DNA from: Photorhabdus sp. CRCIA-P01
GTDB taxonomy: Bacteria; Pseudomonadota; Gammaproteobacteria; Enterobacterales; Enterobacteriaceae
Length of the DNA: 64,000 bases
Reading direction: 5' to 3'
Assembly (NCBI RefSeq): GCF_003545805.1
Contig: NZ_NMQR01000008.1
Coordinates: 89,448-153,447, forward strand
Shown here one piece after another: positions 58,205-64,000 of this stretch. A program made the translations under genes and the position numbers. The stretch's first letter is position 1. Each line of letters begins with the position of its first letter. The notes under the pieces are model-generated. The model searched no databases. It saw only the letters and a list, made by a program, of their open reading frames with translations, and was not told the DNA's origin.

Positions 58205-60097
58205 TCAGCTGGCCTTGCGCATCGCTATTTCATCTTCAGCTTCCTGACGCTGACGTTTAAATTGCCAGAATCCTAAATGATACATTGGCGTCACCATTTT
58301 CTGAGACATGACATGAGTGAGTGAATTGCCCACCGTGACCACGGCCGGGACACCCAGCAACGACAGTTGGATATACGTCATCATCGCGGCAACCGGGTCA
58401 ATATCGACACAAAACGCCAACATCTGTTGCTGAGGATTAAACCCCGCTTCCAGCATGGTCTGATACATCGCAATAATCATCCCGCCGGCGCCACAATCCG
58501 GATCAGACACCGTGATATATTCATGCTCTCCGGATCCCAGCCTCGCCAAGCCCTCAGCGAGCTTCATTCTGGCCATCATATGACTGACCGGAAACGGCGT
58601 AAAATACTGGCCAACCTGGTCATTACCTAATTCCAGCGCCATGAAAACAGCGCCCAGAAAATCACCGGCTTCATACTCCAGCCCCATAATAACTTCACTC
58701 AGCAAACGACTCAGCCGGAATGCATCTTCACGGGAATAACGTTTAACCCTCTGCATATAGTCCGCTTCAAATTCATCATTTTGCAACAACGCGTTGTACA
58801 GTGAACAAACTGCCATATGCACAAAATCACAGAACACCTGCCAGCGATTTTCATGCGGCGCAATCTGGTTAAACAGTCTGATAAAAGCCTGTTTATGTGG
58901 ATTCGGTTCCCGGTAAGTGGCCGCCAACGGCAGTTCCACAACGTTATCGTCAGACGGATCATTATCTTCATCTTCACGGCTACGGTCAGACGCCACCGGC
59001 GGTAACAGCAACCGTTCAGATTGTGATGATCTGTCCGGTTCACAAGTATCAGCCGGTTCTGTCGCCGGGATCCGAGAATAGTTCAGACACGATGGCTGGC
59101 TGGAAAATAACGCCAATGCCTCACTGGCCTGCCCCAATTCTTCCGGAAACAACCTGCCTTCTGGCTGGTCACGCCGTTCCCAGTGATATATTCGGGCTAA
59201 AGCACTGACAGCCATCAGCGGTGTGATGCACTCATCAATATGGCGCTGAACCACCTCATCATATTCCAGCATGGTGTCATTCAGCGGCAGACCATAGTGC
59301 TCACTGAGCAATACGGTAGCCATCTGCTGCCACAATTCCACCTGGCTTGGTAACTGCTGTCGCCGGTCTTGCAAATAATCCATTGCACGGCGGGCATCAT
59401 TAGCAACCTGAAATAACCACCACGGATCTGAGCCCAAAGCGTGTTCCCAGAGTATCGTATTATCAGGATATACCAGGTTACCCCGGACACCCGTCAATGC
59501 AGCCAAAAACGCGGCACCTAGTGCTGTCACCCATTGTTCCCGACTTTCATCCCACTCACTTCGGGTTGTCAGGCCAAAACGGTTTAACCGGGACGGATGG
59601 CCAGAGGCATGAACCAGTTGATGCAATAAATCATGCCAGTATTGTGTACTTTCGGCATAGTCCTGACAGCCAGGCAGTTCAATACGGTCATGCAACGACC
59701 AGTAAACGGGCACAATGCCTGACCGATGAACCACCGGGATCCCACTGGCCGTCACCAGTTGCTGAACAGCGGCAAAACCGGGAGCCGGACGGGGGGGTAA
59801 AGGGCAACCTGGTTGGAGTTCTGCCGGCAATCCTTCACATTGTTCCAGATTAATCACACGCATCAGCGACATTGAAGGCCGGTAACGGACGATGGTTGTC
59901 GGTTTTTCACCTTTGACTACACAACCGCCCAACGCTCTTAACTCCTCACCCGTTAACCAGCGGTTAGATATCAACTGCCGCTGTTGCATGGCTTGCCACA
60001 ACAACAACACATTGATACCGCTAAATGGCTTCCCTGTCAGCGCCTGCTGTGGCAAACCGTATTCACTATCCGCCAACCAGGGCTGTTGCCAGGGCAC
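58205..60097 (-). CDS. ArdC-like / N6-methylase-fold fusion protein with degraded protease site
   Basis: 630 residues as called from GTG at 60097. The N-terminal domain is ArdC-type (PWQQPW; TGKPFSGINVLLLW; GGCVVKGEKPTTIVRY), normally ssDNA-binding and antirestriction. A zincin-like domain follows, but HExxH is HQLVH (159-163) and REELVAE is REQWVTA. The C-terminal part (about 400-630) is N6-methylase-like with FTPFPVSHMMARMKL and motif I DPDCGAGGM (532-540) but no NPPY/F. It has a paralog at 54608. Upstream codons to 60172 in this frame also look ArdC-like (TRRLTDSLESGG), while the ATG with a good Shine-Dalgarno (60176/60179) is one base out of frame: a probable frameshift. Confidence 0.85.
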   Translation of the reverse strand: MPWQQPWLADSEYGLPQQALTGKPFSGINVLLLWQAMQQRQLISNRWLTGEELRALGGCVVKGEKPTTIVRYRPSMSLMRVINLEQCEGLPAELQPGCPLPPRPAPGFAAVQQLVTASGIPVVHRSGIVPVYWSLHDRIELPGCQDYAESTQYWHDLLHQLVHASGHPSRLNRFGLTTRSEWDESREQWVTALGAAFLAALTGVRGNLVYPDNTILWEHALGSDPWWLFQVANDARRAMDYLQDRRQQLPSQVELWQQMATVLLSEHYGLPLNDTMLEYDEVVQRHIDECITPLMAVSALARIYHWERRDQPEGRLFPEELGQASEALALFSSQPSCLNYSRIPATEPADTCEPDRSSQSERLLLPPVASDRSREDEDNDPSDDNVVELPLAATYREPNPHKQAFIRLFNQIAPHENRWQVFCDFVHMAVCSLYNALLQNDEFEADYMQRVKRYSREDAFRLSRLLSEVIMGLEYEAGDFLGAVFMALELGNDQVGQYFTPFPVSHMMARMKLAEGLARLGSGEHEYITVSDPDCGAGGMIIAMYQTMLEAGFNPQQQMLAFCVDIDPVAAMMTYIQLSLLGVPAVVTVGNSLTHVMSQKMVTPMYHLGFWQFKRQRQEAEDEIAMRKAS

Positions 60098-60179
60098 CCC
60101 TCCACTTTCCAGGCTGTCCGTAAGACGTCGGGTTATTAAACCGGCAGATATCGTCCGGTAGGTAAGAAATGGTCATCAT

Positions 60180-60186
60180 CTTTCCT
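60180..60186 (-). promoter_or_regulatory. Shine-Dalgarno for an out-of-frame ATG before the ArdC fusion
   Basis: AGGAAAG directly precedes ATGATG (60179-60174). It is the best translation start in the region and follows a leader hairpin, yet it opens a frame one base away from the ArdC frame. Confidence 0.55.
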
Positions 60187-60196
60187 GTCTGAAATT

Positions 60197-60234
60197 AAGG
60201 AAGAGACCATTCCACAGGGAGTCGTCTCTCCCCT
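60197..60234 (-). promoter_or_regulatory. Leader hairpin of the ArdC fusion gene
   Basis: On the minus strand AGGGGAGAGAC pairs with GUCUCUUCCUU: 11 bp, two of them G-U. The 16-nt loop contains a second possible pairing (CUCCC with the GGGAG before it). It ends 11 nt before AGGAAAG. Confidence 0.7.
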
Positions 60235-60246
60235 GGGGATAAATAA

Positions 60247-60720
60247 TTAGCGCATGAAATAATTAGCTATTCTGGCCGGTAACGCAGTCAGTCCGTGATA
60301 AACCGATGACAAATCAACCTCATAAGCGTGAACAATCAAACATACTCCCGTCACCAGCGACGTCAATGCTATCCCGGTCAACAGCCAGCGACGACGCTGC
60401 CTGAGTTTTTTCTCCTTTAGCTGAACCTGTTGATACAGGAACAGCCCCAGCGTCTGCAACTCACTGAACCGGTGAAATTCCTCACGCCGTAAGGCTTCAC
60501 ATGCCTCATCGTAACGCTCAAGCTCTGTCGGATGATGACGAGCAAGAAAACAGCGGTAACCGTGATTTCTCAGGGTGTGATAGTGATTGTCGAATTGCGC
60601 CTGCAACCACTGATTAAACCGGCTACGGGTTTTTTTGAATATTTCCGGCTCAGCCAGCGCCTGCACGGACAGGGACTGGGACGGTGACCGAATGTGTTCT
60701 TTAGTCGTCATTGTACTCAT
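60247..60720 (-). CDS. Hypothetical membrane protein of the element, 157 residues
   Basis: I do not recognise this protein. The first 110 residues are polar and helical (RSRFNQWLQAQFDNHYHTLRNHGYRCFLARHHPTELERYDEACEALRREEFHRF), followed by a basic stretch (KEKKLRQRRR) and one membrane helix (WLLTGIALTSLVTGVCLIVHAY), then a short tail. The ATG at 60720 has AAGGAG 8 nt upstream and a leader hairpin before it. The longer frame to 60792 would read through that leader. Confidence 0.75.
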   Translation of the reverse strand: MSTMTTKEHIRSPSQSLSVQALAEPEIFKKTRSRFNQWLQAQFDNHYHTLRNHGYRCFLARHHPTELERYDEACEALRREEFHRFSELQTLGLFLYQQVQLKEKKLRQRRRWLLTGIALTSLVTGVCLIVHAYEVDLSSVYHGLTALPARIANYFMR

Positions 60721-60761
60721 AGGGTTAACTCCTTTCGTAAAAAAATGACTGACGGAGTTAA

Positions 60762-60785
60762 CCCTCACGGGTTTCCCCGTCAGGG
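60762..60785 (-). promoter_or_regulatory. Leader hairpin of the 157-residue gene
   Basis: On the minus strand CCCU-G-ACGGG pairs with CCCGU-G-AGGG around the tetraloop GAAA (a GNRA loop), with one G-G mismatch. About 30 nt lie between it and AAGGAG. Confidence 0.75.
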
Positions 60786-60797
60786 TAATCAATAAAA

Positions 60798-61094
60798 TTA
60801 GGCGTCCAACGCAATCAGCAACCGATCAGATTCATGTTTAAGCCGCAGCGCTTGCCATAAGGGGGCCTTCATGTCGCCGTCATACGGCAAACAGAAAAAA
60901 CCAAACGTCACCTCACACATTCCCGGCTTTGCTGCTGACCAGGCTTTGAATGCCTGGTAAATCAGTTGATGAAACCGTTCTGTTTCATATTCCGGCGCAA
61001 ACGGATAACTCACCATTCGCCGCCAGACTGGCTCTTCAATCGCTACAGCCGGCATCACCCACCGGGTAACGGCAGTCAACGTCTCATTGACCAT
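60798..61094 (-). CDS. Hypothetical element protein, 98 residues
   Basis: A small soluble protein (MVNETLTAVTRWVMPAVAIEEPVWRRMVSYPFAPEYETERFH onward) that I do not recognise. It starts within the stop codon of the next gene upstream (TAATG), so the two are translationally coupled. No hairpin leader is found here, as expected for a coupled gene. Confidence 0.7.
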   Translation of the reverse strand: MVNETLTAVTRWVMPAVAIEEPVWRRMVSYPFAPEYETERFHQLIYQAFKAWSAAKPGMCEVTFGFFCLPYDGDMKAPLWQALRLKHESDRLLIALDA

Positions 61095-61480
61095 TATGCG
61101 GCCTCATCATAAGCATGCGATAAACTACGCTGTCTCAACAGGCGCGTTAGCATCTGTTGTGCCGAATCCACCGCTTCCGTTTCGTCGATAAGGTACCGTT
61201 CGCCATAAAACGGCTCCGGACTCTCCTCACCGAAATACAGCAACTCCACACCCGGTTTGTAGCTGTGTCTATCTCTGACCACAACCGGTCTCCCGCATGA
61301 CTTCGCGTCATCAGAAAGTTGCCATTTACCCGCATACACCGTTTGTCTCCGAGCCTGGGTCATATGAGTCACCGGTAGTCTCACCTGTCTTCGGCGTAAC
61401 AACCAGGACATCACATGGTAAAACGACAGAGAAATCCAACGAATAACGCCCCAAAGTACTGTCGCAAAGATCATTAACAT
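61094..61480 (-). CDS. Hypothetical element protein with N-terminal membrane segment, 128 residues
   Basis: Residues 1-27 are hydrophobic (MLMIFATVLWGVIRWISLSFYHVMSWLL), then a basic segment (RRRQVRLP) and a soluble C-terminus ending ERYLIDETEAVDSAQQMLTRLLRQRSLSHAYDEAA. It resembles a membrane-anchored cytoplasmic protein; no family is recognised. AAGGAG lies 8 nt before the ATG. It is the middle gene of a three-gene cluster (61493, 61094, 60798). Confidence 0.7.
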   Translation of the reverse strand: MLMIFATVLWGVIRWISLSFYHVMSWLLRRRQVRLPVTHMTQARRQTVYAGKWQLSDDAKSCGRPVVVRDRHSYKPGVELLYFGEESPEPFYGERYLIDETEAVDSAQQMLTRLLRQRSLSHAYDEAA

Positions 61481-61492
61481 CGTTCGTCTCCT

Positions 61493-61714
61493 TTATCTCC
61501 ATAACAACTGGAAAACCAGCAACAGCACACCTAACGTCAGGATCCCCGCAACTTTGAACAGCGTTATCATGCCCAAAAGTTTAAGGAGTGCGTCACGATC
61601 CCGATAATCACACTCATCACGGATCAAATCGCGGATAAGTGAGCGTTGTTTCGGCGTTAACATCTCTGAAGCCGACAAGGTTGTCGTATCAGTGGGGGGA
61701 TGAAAAGCAGGCAT
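61493..61714 (-). CDS. Small membrane protein of the element, 73 residues
   Basis: A polar N-terminus (MPAFHPPTDTTTLSASEMLTPKQRSLIRDLIRDECDYRDRDALLKLLG) is followed by one C-terminal membrane helix (MITLFKVAGILTLGVLLLVFQLLW). Family unknown. AGGAG lies before the ATG and a leader hairpin further upstream. It lies 12 bp before the next gene and is the first of the three-gene cluster. Confidence 0.7.
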   Translation of the reverse strand: MPAFHPPTDTTTLSASEMLTPKQRSLIRDLIRDECDYRDRDALLKLLGMITLFKVAGILTLGVLLLVFQLLWR

Positions 61715-61729
61715 TAACCACTCCTGTTA

Positions 61730-61763
61730 CCGGGAGCCTGCCCTTGACGGGGACAAGCCCCGG
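61730..61763 (-). promoter_or_regulatory. Leader hairpin of the 73-residue gene
   Basis: On the minus strand CCGGG and CCCGG enclose GCUUG-UCCCCGU-CAAG, nested as in the other leaders. It ends about 5 nt before AGGAG. Confidence 0.65.
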
Positions 61764-61969
61764 GAAATGTAAGGAAGATGTTCATCACGAACATCATACA
61801 AAGTAAATAAATCCGTCAGGTCAATCCCTGTCAGGATGCCTGATAAGTATCGCCAGCCGAGGCAATCTCCCCGACTTAACTTTGCGCCCAATCAGTGCTT
61901 CAGACCGGACAGATTTCATCAATATTTCAGTTAATCACGATAAAGTTTGCATAATATTTCCTCAAATGT
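61764..61969 (-). other. Degraded short frame downstream of a leader and terminator
   Basis: After GAGG and ATG (61950) the minus strand reads MQTLS, a TGA, then LTEILMKSVRSEALIGRKVK and onward in the same frame to a stop near 61827. It may be a short element gene broken by one stop, or chance. No family is recognised. Confidence 0.3.
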
Positions 61970-61992
61970 AAAAAAATGAGGAATAACCTCAT
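61970..61992 (-). terminator. Intrinsic terminator next to a leader hairpin
   Basis: On the minus strand AUGAGG and CCUCAU form a 6-bp perfect stem with a 5-nt loop followed by about six Us. It begins directly after the hairpin at 61994-62020, so leader and terminator are adjacent in one transcript, an attenuator-like layout. Confidence 0.75.
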
Positions 61993-61993
61993 C

Positions 61994-62020
61994 CCTCAGG
62001 GAAAGGCATTCCCCATCAGG
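61994..62020 (-). promoter_or_regulatory. Leader-type hairpin upstream of a terminator
   Basis: On the minus strand CCU-G-A-U encloses GGGGAA-UGCC-UUUCCC and closes with U-G-AGG: the same CCUGA...UGAGG frame with a G-G mismatch as the leader at 60762-60785. Confidence 0.6.
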
Positions 62021-62333
62021 AGGTGGTTGTATGACAGAGACAACAGAGAACTAACCCTGTCCCTCGGAGGTGAGATCATCAAATGGCAAGCCTGCCACCG
62101 TGTGTTACTAAAAATGCACCTTCATCACTGTAATCAGTGATACCCGTTTTCAAAGGATAAACGGGTGTACCGCCCAAAGGCACCATCTCTCAGGTTACAA
62201 TGGTTTTATGACGAGTCACCCAAAGGCGTCAGTCTCAGACTCATCTGACATTGGCCGTTGTCCGAAAACAACAAGTTAACATATTGATATTAAGCCCAGG
62301 GCTGTTTCGATTCAAGCTAAATTCAAAAGCCAA
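62021..62333. other. Non-coding stretch with inverted repeats
   Basis: About 310 bp without a gene. Two inverted repeats stand out: ATCACTG-N4-CAGTGAT near 62130 and ACCCGTTT-N9-AAACGGGT near 62142-62166. They could be an operator or part of a transfer-origin-like region, but nothing proves this. Confidence 0.4.
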
Positions 62334-62573
62334 TTAATCATCACTGCACTGTTTATTGTAGACACGGGCAACATAATGTCCTCGTCCATCTCCATGTCCC
62401 AAATCCATTGCAACCATCGCTTCTGCTTCTTTTCGACTTAATCCTTTCGACAAATGATAATTTATTGCCTCAACAGCATAAGCATAACGCAAACTGTGTG
62501 GTGAAGACTTTCCGGTTAACCCCGCTTCCCTGACTCTATTCCGGTAACGATCAATAGCCGAATGTAAATTCGG
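62334..62573 (-). pseudogene. C-terminal fragment of a tyrosine recombinase (integrase-domain family)
   Basis: About 79 codons without a start, ending at 62334. The peptide reads IDRYRNRVREAGLTGKSSPH, then SLRYAYAVEA, then LGHGDGRGHYVARVYNK: the His-x-x-Arg, the second His and the catalytic Tyr region of a tyrosine recombinase. The upstream edge coincides with an 18-bp perfect inverted repeat and then a TAG. The rest of the gene is absent, so it is a relic, perhaps of a second integrase from an older element at this place. Confidence 0.8.
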
Positions 62574-62585
62574 CTATTGATCGTT
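62546..62585. repeat. 18-bp perfect inverted repeat at the recombinase breakpoint
   Basis: AACGATCAATAGCCGAAT (62546-62563) and ATTCGGCTATTGATCGTT (62568-62585) flank the 4-nt centre GTAA. One arm is part of the recombinase coding sequence, so the other arm is an inverted copy of it. Confidence 0.93.
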
Positions 62586-63081
62586 GTCAGACTACCTCCA
62601 ACGCCAGTTTTCACTGACGTCGCCATCAATACCGAGTCGATTGTTCTCCTTCTTCTGAATATAAAACGTCAACATGGTTATTTTTCACTCAAAACGTTAA
62701 GGTGAATAGCGATCTTCAAACCCTACAACCGGGGTACCACGTATTGGTCAGAAGGTAGAAAATGCGGGGAAAACCTGTATTACGTGGTAAGCCGGTTATG
62801 AATAACGCCGGGTAACTTTCATCGCCGGACGGTGGGTTGTTGTCCGACGAGATCTGCTTCCAAAAGTGCGCAGATGTACTGCATTGCGATGCTCTCCCTT
62901 GCAAGCTACAGGGGTTTTATTTCGCCATCTAATGGGTGAGCCTTAAAAGTGATCAGATCACTGGTAATCACATTCAGATGGTAGAGTGTGTCTCAGACGG
63001 GGTCAATGTCAGTGCTATGATATCTAACCAGCTGCTTTCACGCACTCCAGGGATCTCATACTGAAGCGCAATATCATTCCT
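62586..63081. other. Region without a supported gene
   Basis: About 500 bp. A 62-codon minus-strand frame (62716-62904) and a 27-codon frame (about 62591-62674) are present but lack ribosome binding sites. A dyad AGTGATC-A-GATCACT near 62949-62963 could be a repressor site. No further assignment. Confidence 0.4.
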
Positions 63082-63504
63082 TTATTCTTTAATTTCTAAA
63101 GGATTTTTATATTTAATGCCAGTTAATTCTGACAAATCGACATCTTTTCCTCCAGTGTGAAAGATTTTTCTGCGCCTCAGGTTGTACAGGTGAAGGCAAT
63201 GCTCACACATGTCAGTAACATTAGCCGGATTTTTGATCGCCTTGAGTGTCCTAACAGCATATTTACCACATCGGCATCGTACGACATAAATGGCACTGTT
63301 TTTATGGTTACCCCGTTGCGATAAAGGGCGGACTCCTAACACCGTAAAAAAGCCATATTCATAGCCCTGGACCTGCATCAGTATGTTGATTAAATTGGGT
63401 TCTCTTGTATTTAAACGTAAATCATATGTCGTTTTGTAAGGAATAAAATGACTGGATTGTTTTTGACTTTTCTTTTTCCTATCATTTTTATCGGTATCGG
63501 CCAT
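63082..63504 (-). CDS. Hypothetical zinc-finger-like protein, 140 residues
   Basis: A basic protein with a Lys-rich start (MADTDKNDRKKKSQKQSSH) and a four-cysteine motif CRCGKYAVRTLKAIKNPANVTDMCEHC-type: CxC, then 21 residues, then CxxC (residues about 77-103), likely binding zinc. Similar small zinc-ribbon proteins occur on phages and plasmids; I do not know the function. GGGA lies 6 nt before the ATG at 63504 (a GTG just before it is also in frame). No leader hairpin is found. Confidence 0.65.
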   Translation of the reverse strand: MADTDKNDRKKKSQKQSSHFIPYKTTYDLRLNTREPNLINILMQVQGYEYGFFTVLGVRPLSQRGNHKNSAIYVVRCRCGKYAVRTLKAIKNPANVTDMCEHCLHLYNLRRRKIFHTGGKDVDLSELTGIKYKNPLEIKE

Positions 63505-63641
63505 CACTTTCCCTGAACCATTTTAGAATATATTAAAGGTTTTACAATCTAACCGTTTTCACTATTAATTCAATAGTGGAATAGCTAAGCTTAATAGGTA
63601 AATCGGGTCCAATTCTATTTATTTTCATTATCATAAATGGC

Positions 63642-63673
63642 GAAGCCTCGATGGATTCGACCATTGAGGCTTC
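63642..63673. repeat. Inverted repeat next to the IS630 edge
   Basis: GAAGCCTC-G-ATGG pairs with CCAT-T-GAGGCTTC around a 6-nt loop, a 12-bp stem with one mismatch. It may be a terminator; no strong T-run follows. Confidence 0.5.
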
Positions 63674-63703
63674 TATAAATCGTCTACTACCAAGCTAATG
63701 TAA

Positions 63704-64000
63704 ATATACCCAAGAAACTTCAAGATGCAGTTTTTAGCACCTGAAAATGGTCGTTAATTCTAGACGTCAGCGAGTCCGCTATATCAGGTAACGTTGTGGT
63801 GAAAAATTTGAAGACTTTGTCTCGAAATTCATGCTTATCAGCGAAATAACGGTTATTTCGAACCTGTTCATTCATGACCTTCCATAATCGCTCTATCGGG
63901 TTTAAATTTGGGCTGTATGGAGGAAGGTAATGTAACTCAATATTGCTAACATAAGCCCACTCCTTCACAAGATGAGCTTTGTTGTAACCCGCCCCATCCA
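63704..64000 (-). mobile_element. IS630-family insertion sequence, partial (continues past the window)
   Basis: The transposase C-terminus is followed by a likely inverted-repeat end starting TATACCCAAGAAACTTCAAG at 63704. IS630 elements insert at TA. The other end is outside the window. Confidence 0.7.
63720..64000 (-). CDS. IS630-family transposase, C-terminal part
   Basis: The frame runs in from the window end: DGAGYNKAHLVKEWAYVSNI, then HYLPPYSPNLNPIERLWKVMNEQ with the PYSPxLNPIExxW signature of the IS630/Tc1-mariner DDE domain (the last acidic residue is the Glu of PIE), then a Lys/Phe-rich tail. The N-terminal part is outside the window, so completeness cannot be judged. It catalyses transposition of its own IS. 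Confidence 0.9.
   Translation of the reverse strand, partial: DGAGYNKAHLVKEWAYVSNIELHYLPPYSPNLNPIERLWKVMNEQVRNNRYFADKHEFRDKVFKFFTTTLPDIADSLTSRINDHFQVLKTAS

Larger units (their letters stand above)
51194..64000. mobile_element. Integrated genetic element at tRNA-Phe (ICE-like), left part
   Basis: Downstream of tRNA-Phe all large genes to the window end are on the minus strand and are element-type. They are a tyrosine integrase, a TraI_2/MobH-like relaxase homolog, ArdC and methylase-fold proteins, DUF1281 and DUF3085 proteins and unknowns. Their GC content looks higher than that of the AT-rich accessory regions elsewhere in this window. Relaxase beside integrase at a tRNA-Phe site resembles SPI-7/PFGI-1-type ICEs. 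No type IV secretion genes are in view. The far end and full size are unknown, and relics (recombinase fragment, IS630) show decay. Confidence 0.8.

Noticed and set aside
62716..62904. 62-codon minus-strand frame in the element
   Set aside because: No ribosome binding site or motif, and Ser/Pro/Asn-rich composition; more likely a chance frame in non-coding DNA.

Overview
The window looks like chromosome of a Photorhabdus species (insect-pathogenic gammaproteobacterium, Morganellaceae), most like the P. luminescens/laumondii group. The backbone gene order is enterobacterial. The insect-toxin pair pirA-pirB, several ERIC-type repeats, the AT-rich spacers and the accessory genes point to Photorhabdus. 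This assignment comes from gene content and remembered protein families, not from a database search.

Layout. 1-5100: end of accC, then yhdT-panF, prmA and the dusB-fis operon, with a fis-type promoter. 5250-8130: a decayed MFS transporter gene, then pirBA between two oppositely oriented ERIC elements. 8760-15740: livKHMGF branched-chain amino acid transporter (minus strand), panM and a glycerate kinase. 15850-22015: rpoH and ftsYEX (minus), rsmD, yhhL and yhhN (plus); FtsY carries eight 17-residue repeats. 22088-27160: zntA with a MerR/ZntR-type promoter, tusA, yhhQ with a candidate preQ1 riboswitch over its ribosome binding site, and gldA. 27350-31930: a DUF29 gene, glpT, glpQ and epmA. 32060-33500: two paralogous fascin-like beta-trefoil genes with two ERIC elements between them. 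33900-40150: frdABCD with an FNR box, gdx/sugE behind a guanidine-II riboswitch, efp, epmB and yjeI. 41000-51200: a LysR regulator, groES-groEL with a sigma-32 promoter, fxsA, aspA, dcuA, dsbD, yjdC and tRNA-Phe(GAA).

51200-64000 (continuing past the window) is an integrated element next to tRNA-Phe. From the tRNA it holds a tyrosine integrase, a MobH/TraI_2-like relaxase that has lost its histidine/HD residues, a small methylase-fold protein, several element-specific proteins (DUF1281, DUF3085, unknowns), an ArdC/N6-methylase-fold fusion with a degraded zinc site, four small genes, a relic of a second tyrosine recombinase ending in an 18-bp perfect inverted repeat, a zinc-finger protein and the edge of an IS630-family insertion sequence. 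It resembles the integrase end of an SPI-7/PFGI-1-type ICE.

The most unusual observation is that eight element genes are each preceded, just upstream of the ribosome binding site, by a GC-rich nested hairpin of about 25-40 nt. A ninth copy sits next to an intrinsic terminator. Several of these hairpins pair fully only as RNA, because G-U pairs occur where the DNA arms mismatch. This suggests an element-wide RNA leader regulon. Functional links elsewhere in the window: epmA, epmB and efp form the EF-P modification set; glpT and glpQ work together in glycerol-3-phosphate use; aspA, dcuA and frdABCD form the aspartate-fumarate-succinate anaerobic route; pirAB and perhaps the beta-trefoil pair belong to the insect-directed arsenal.
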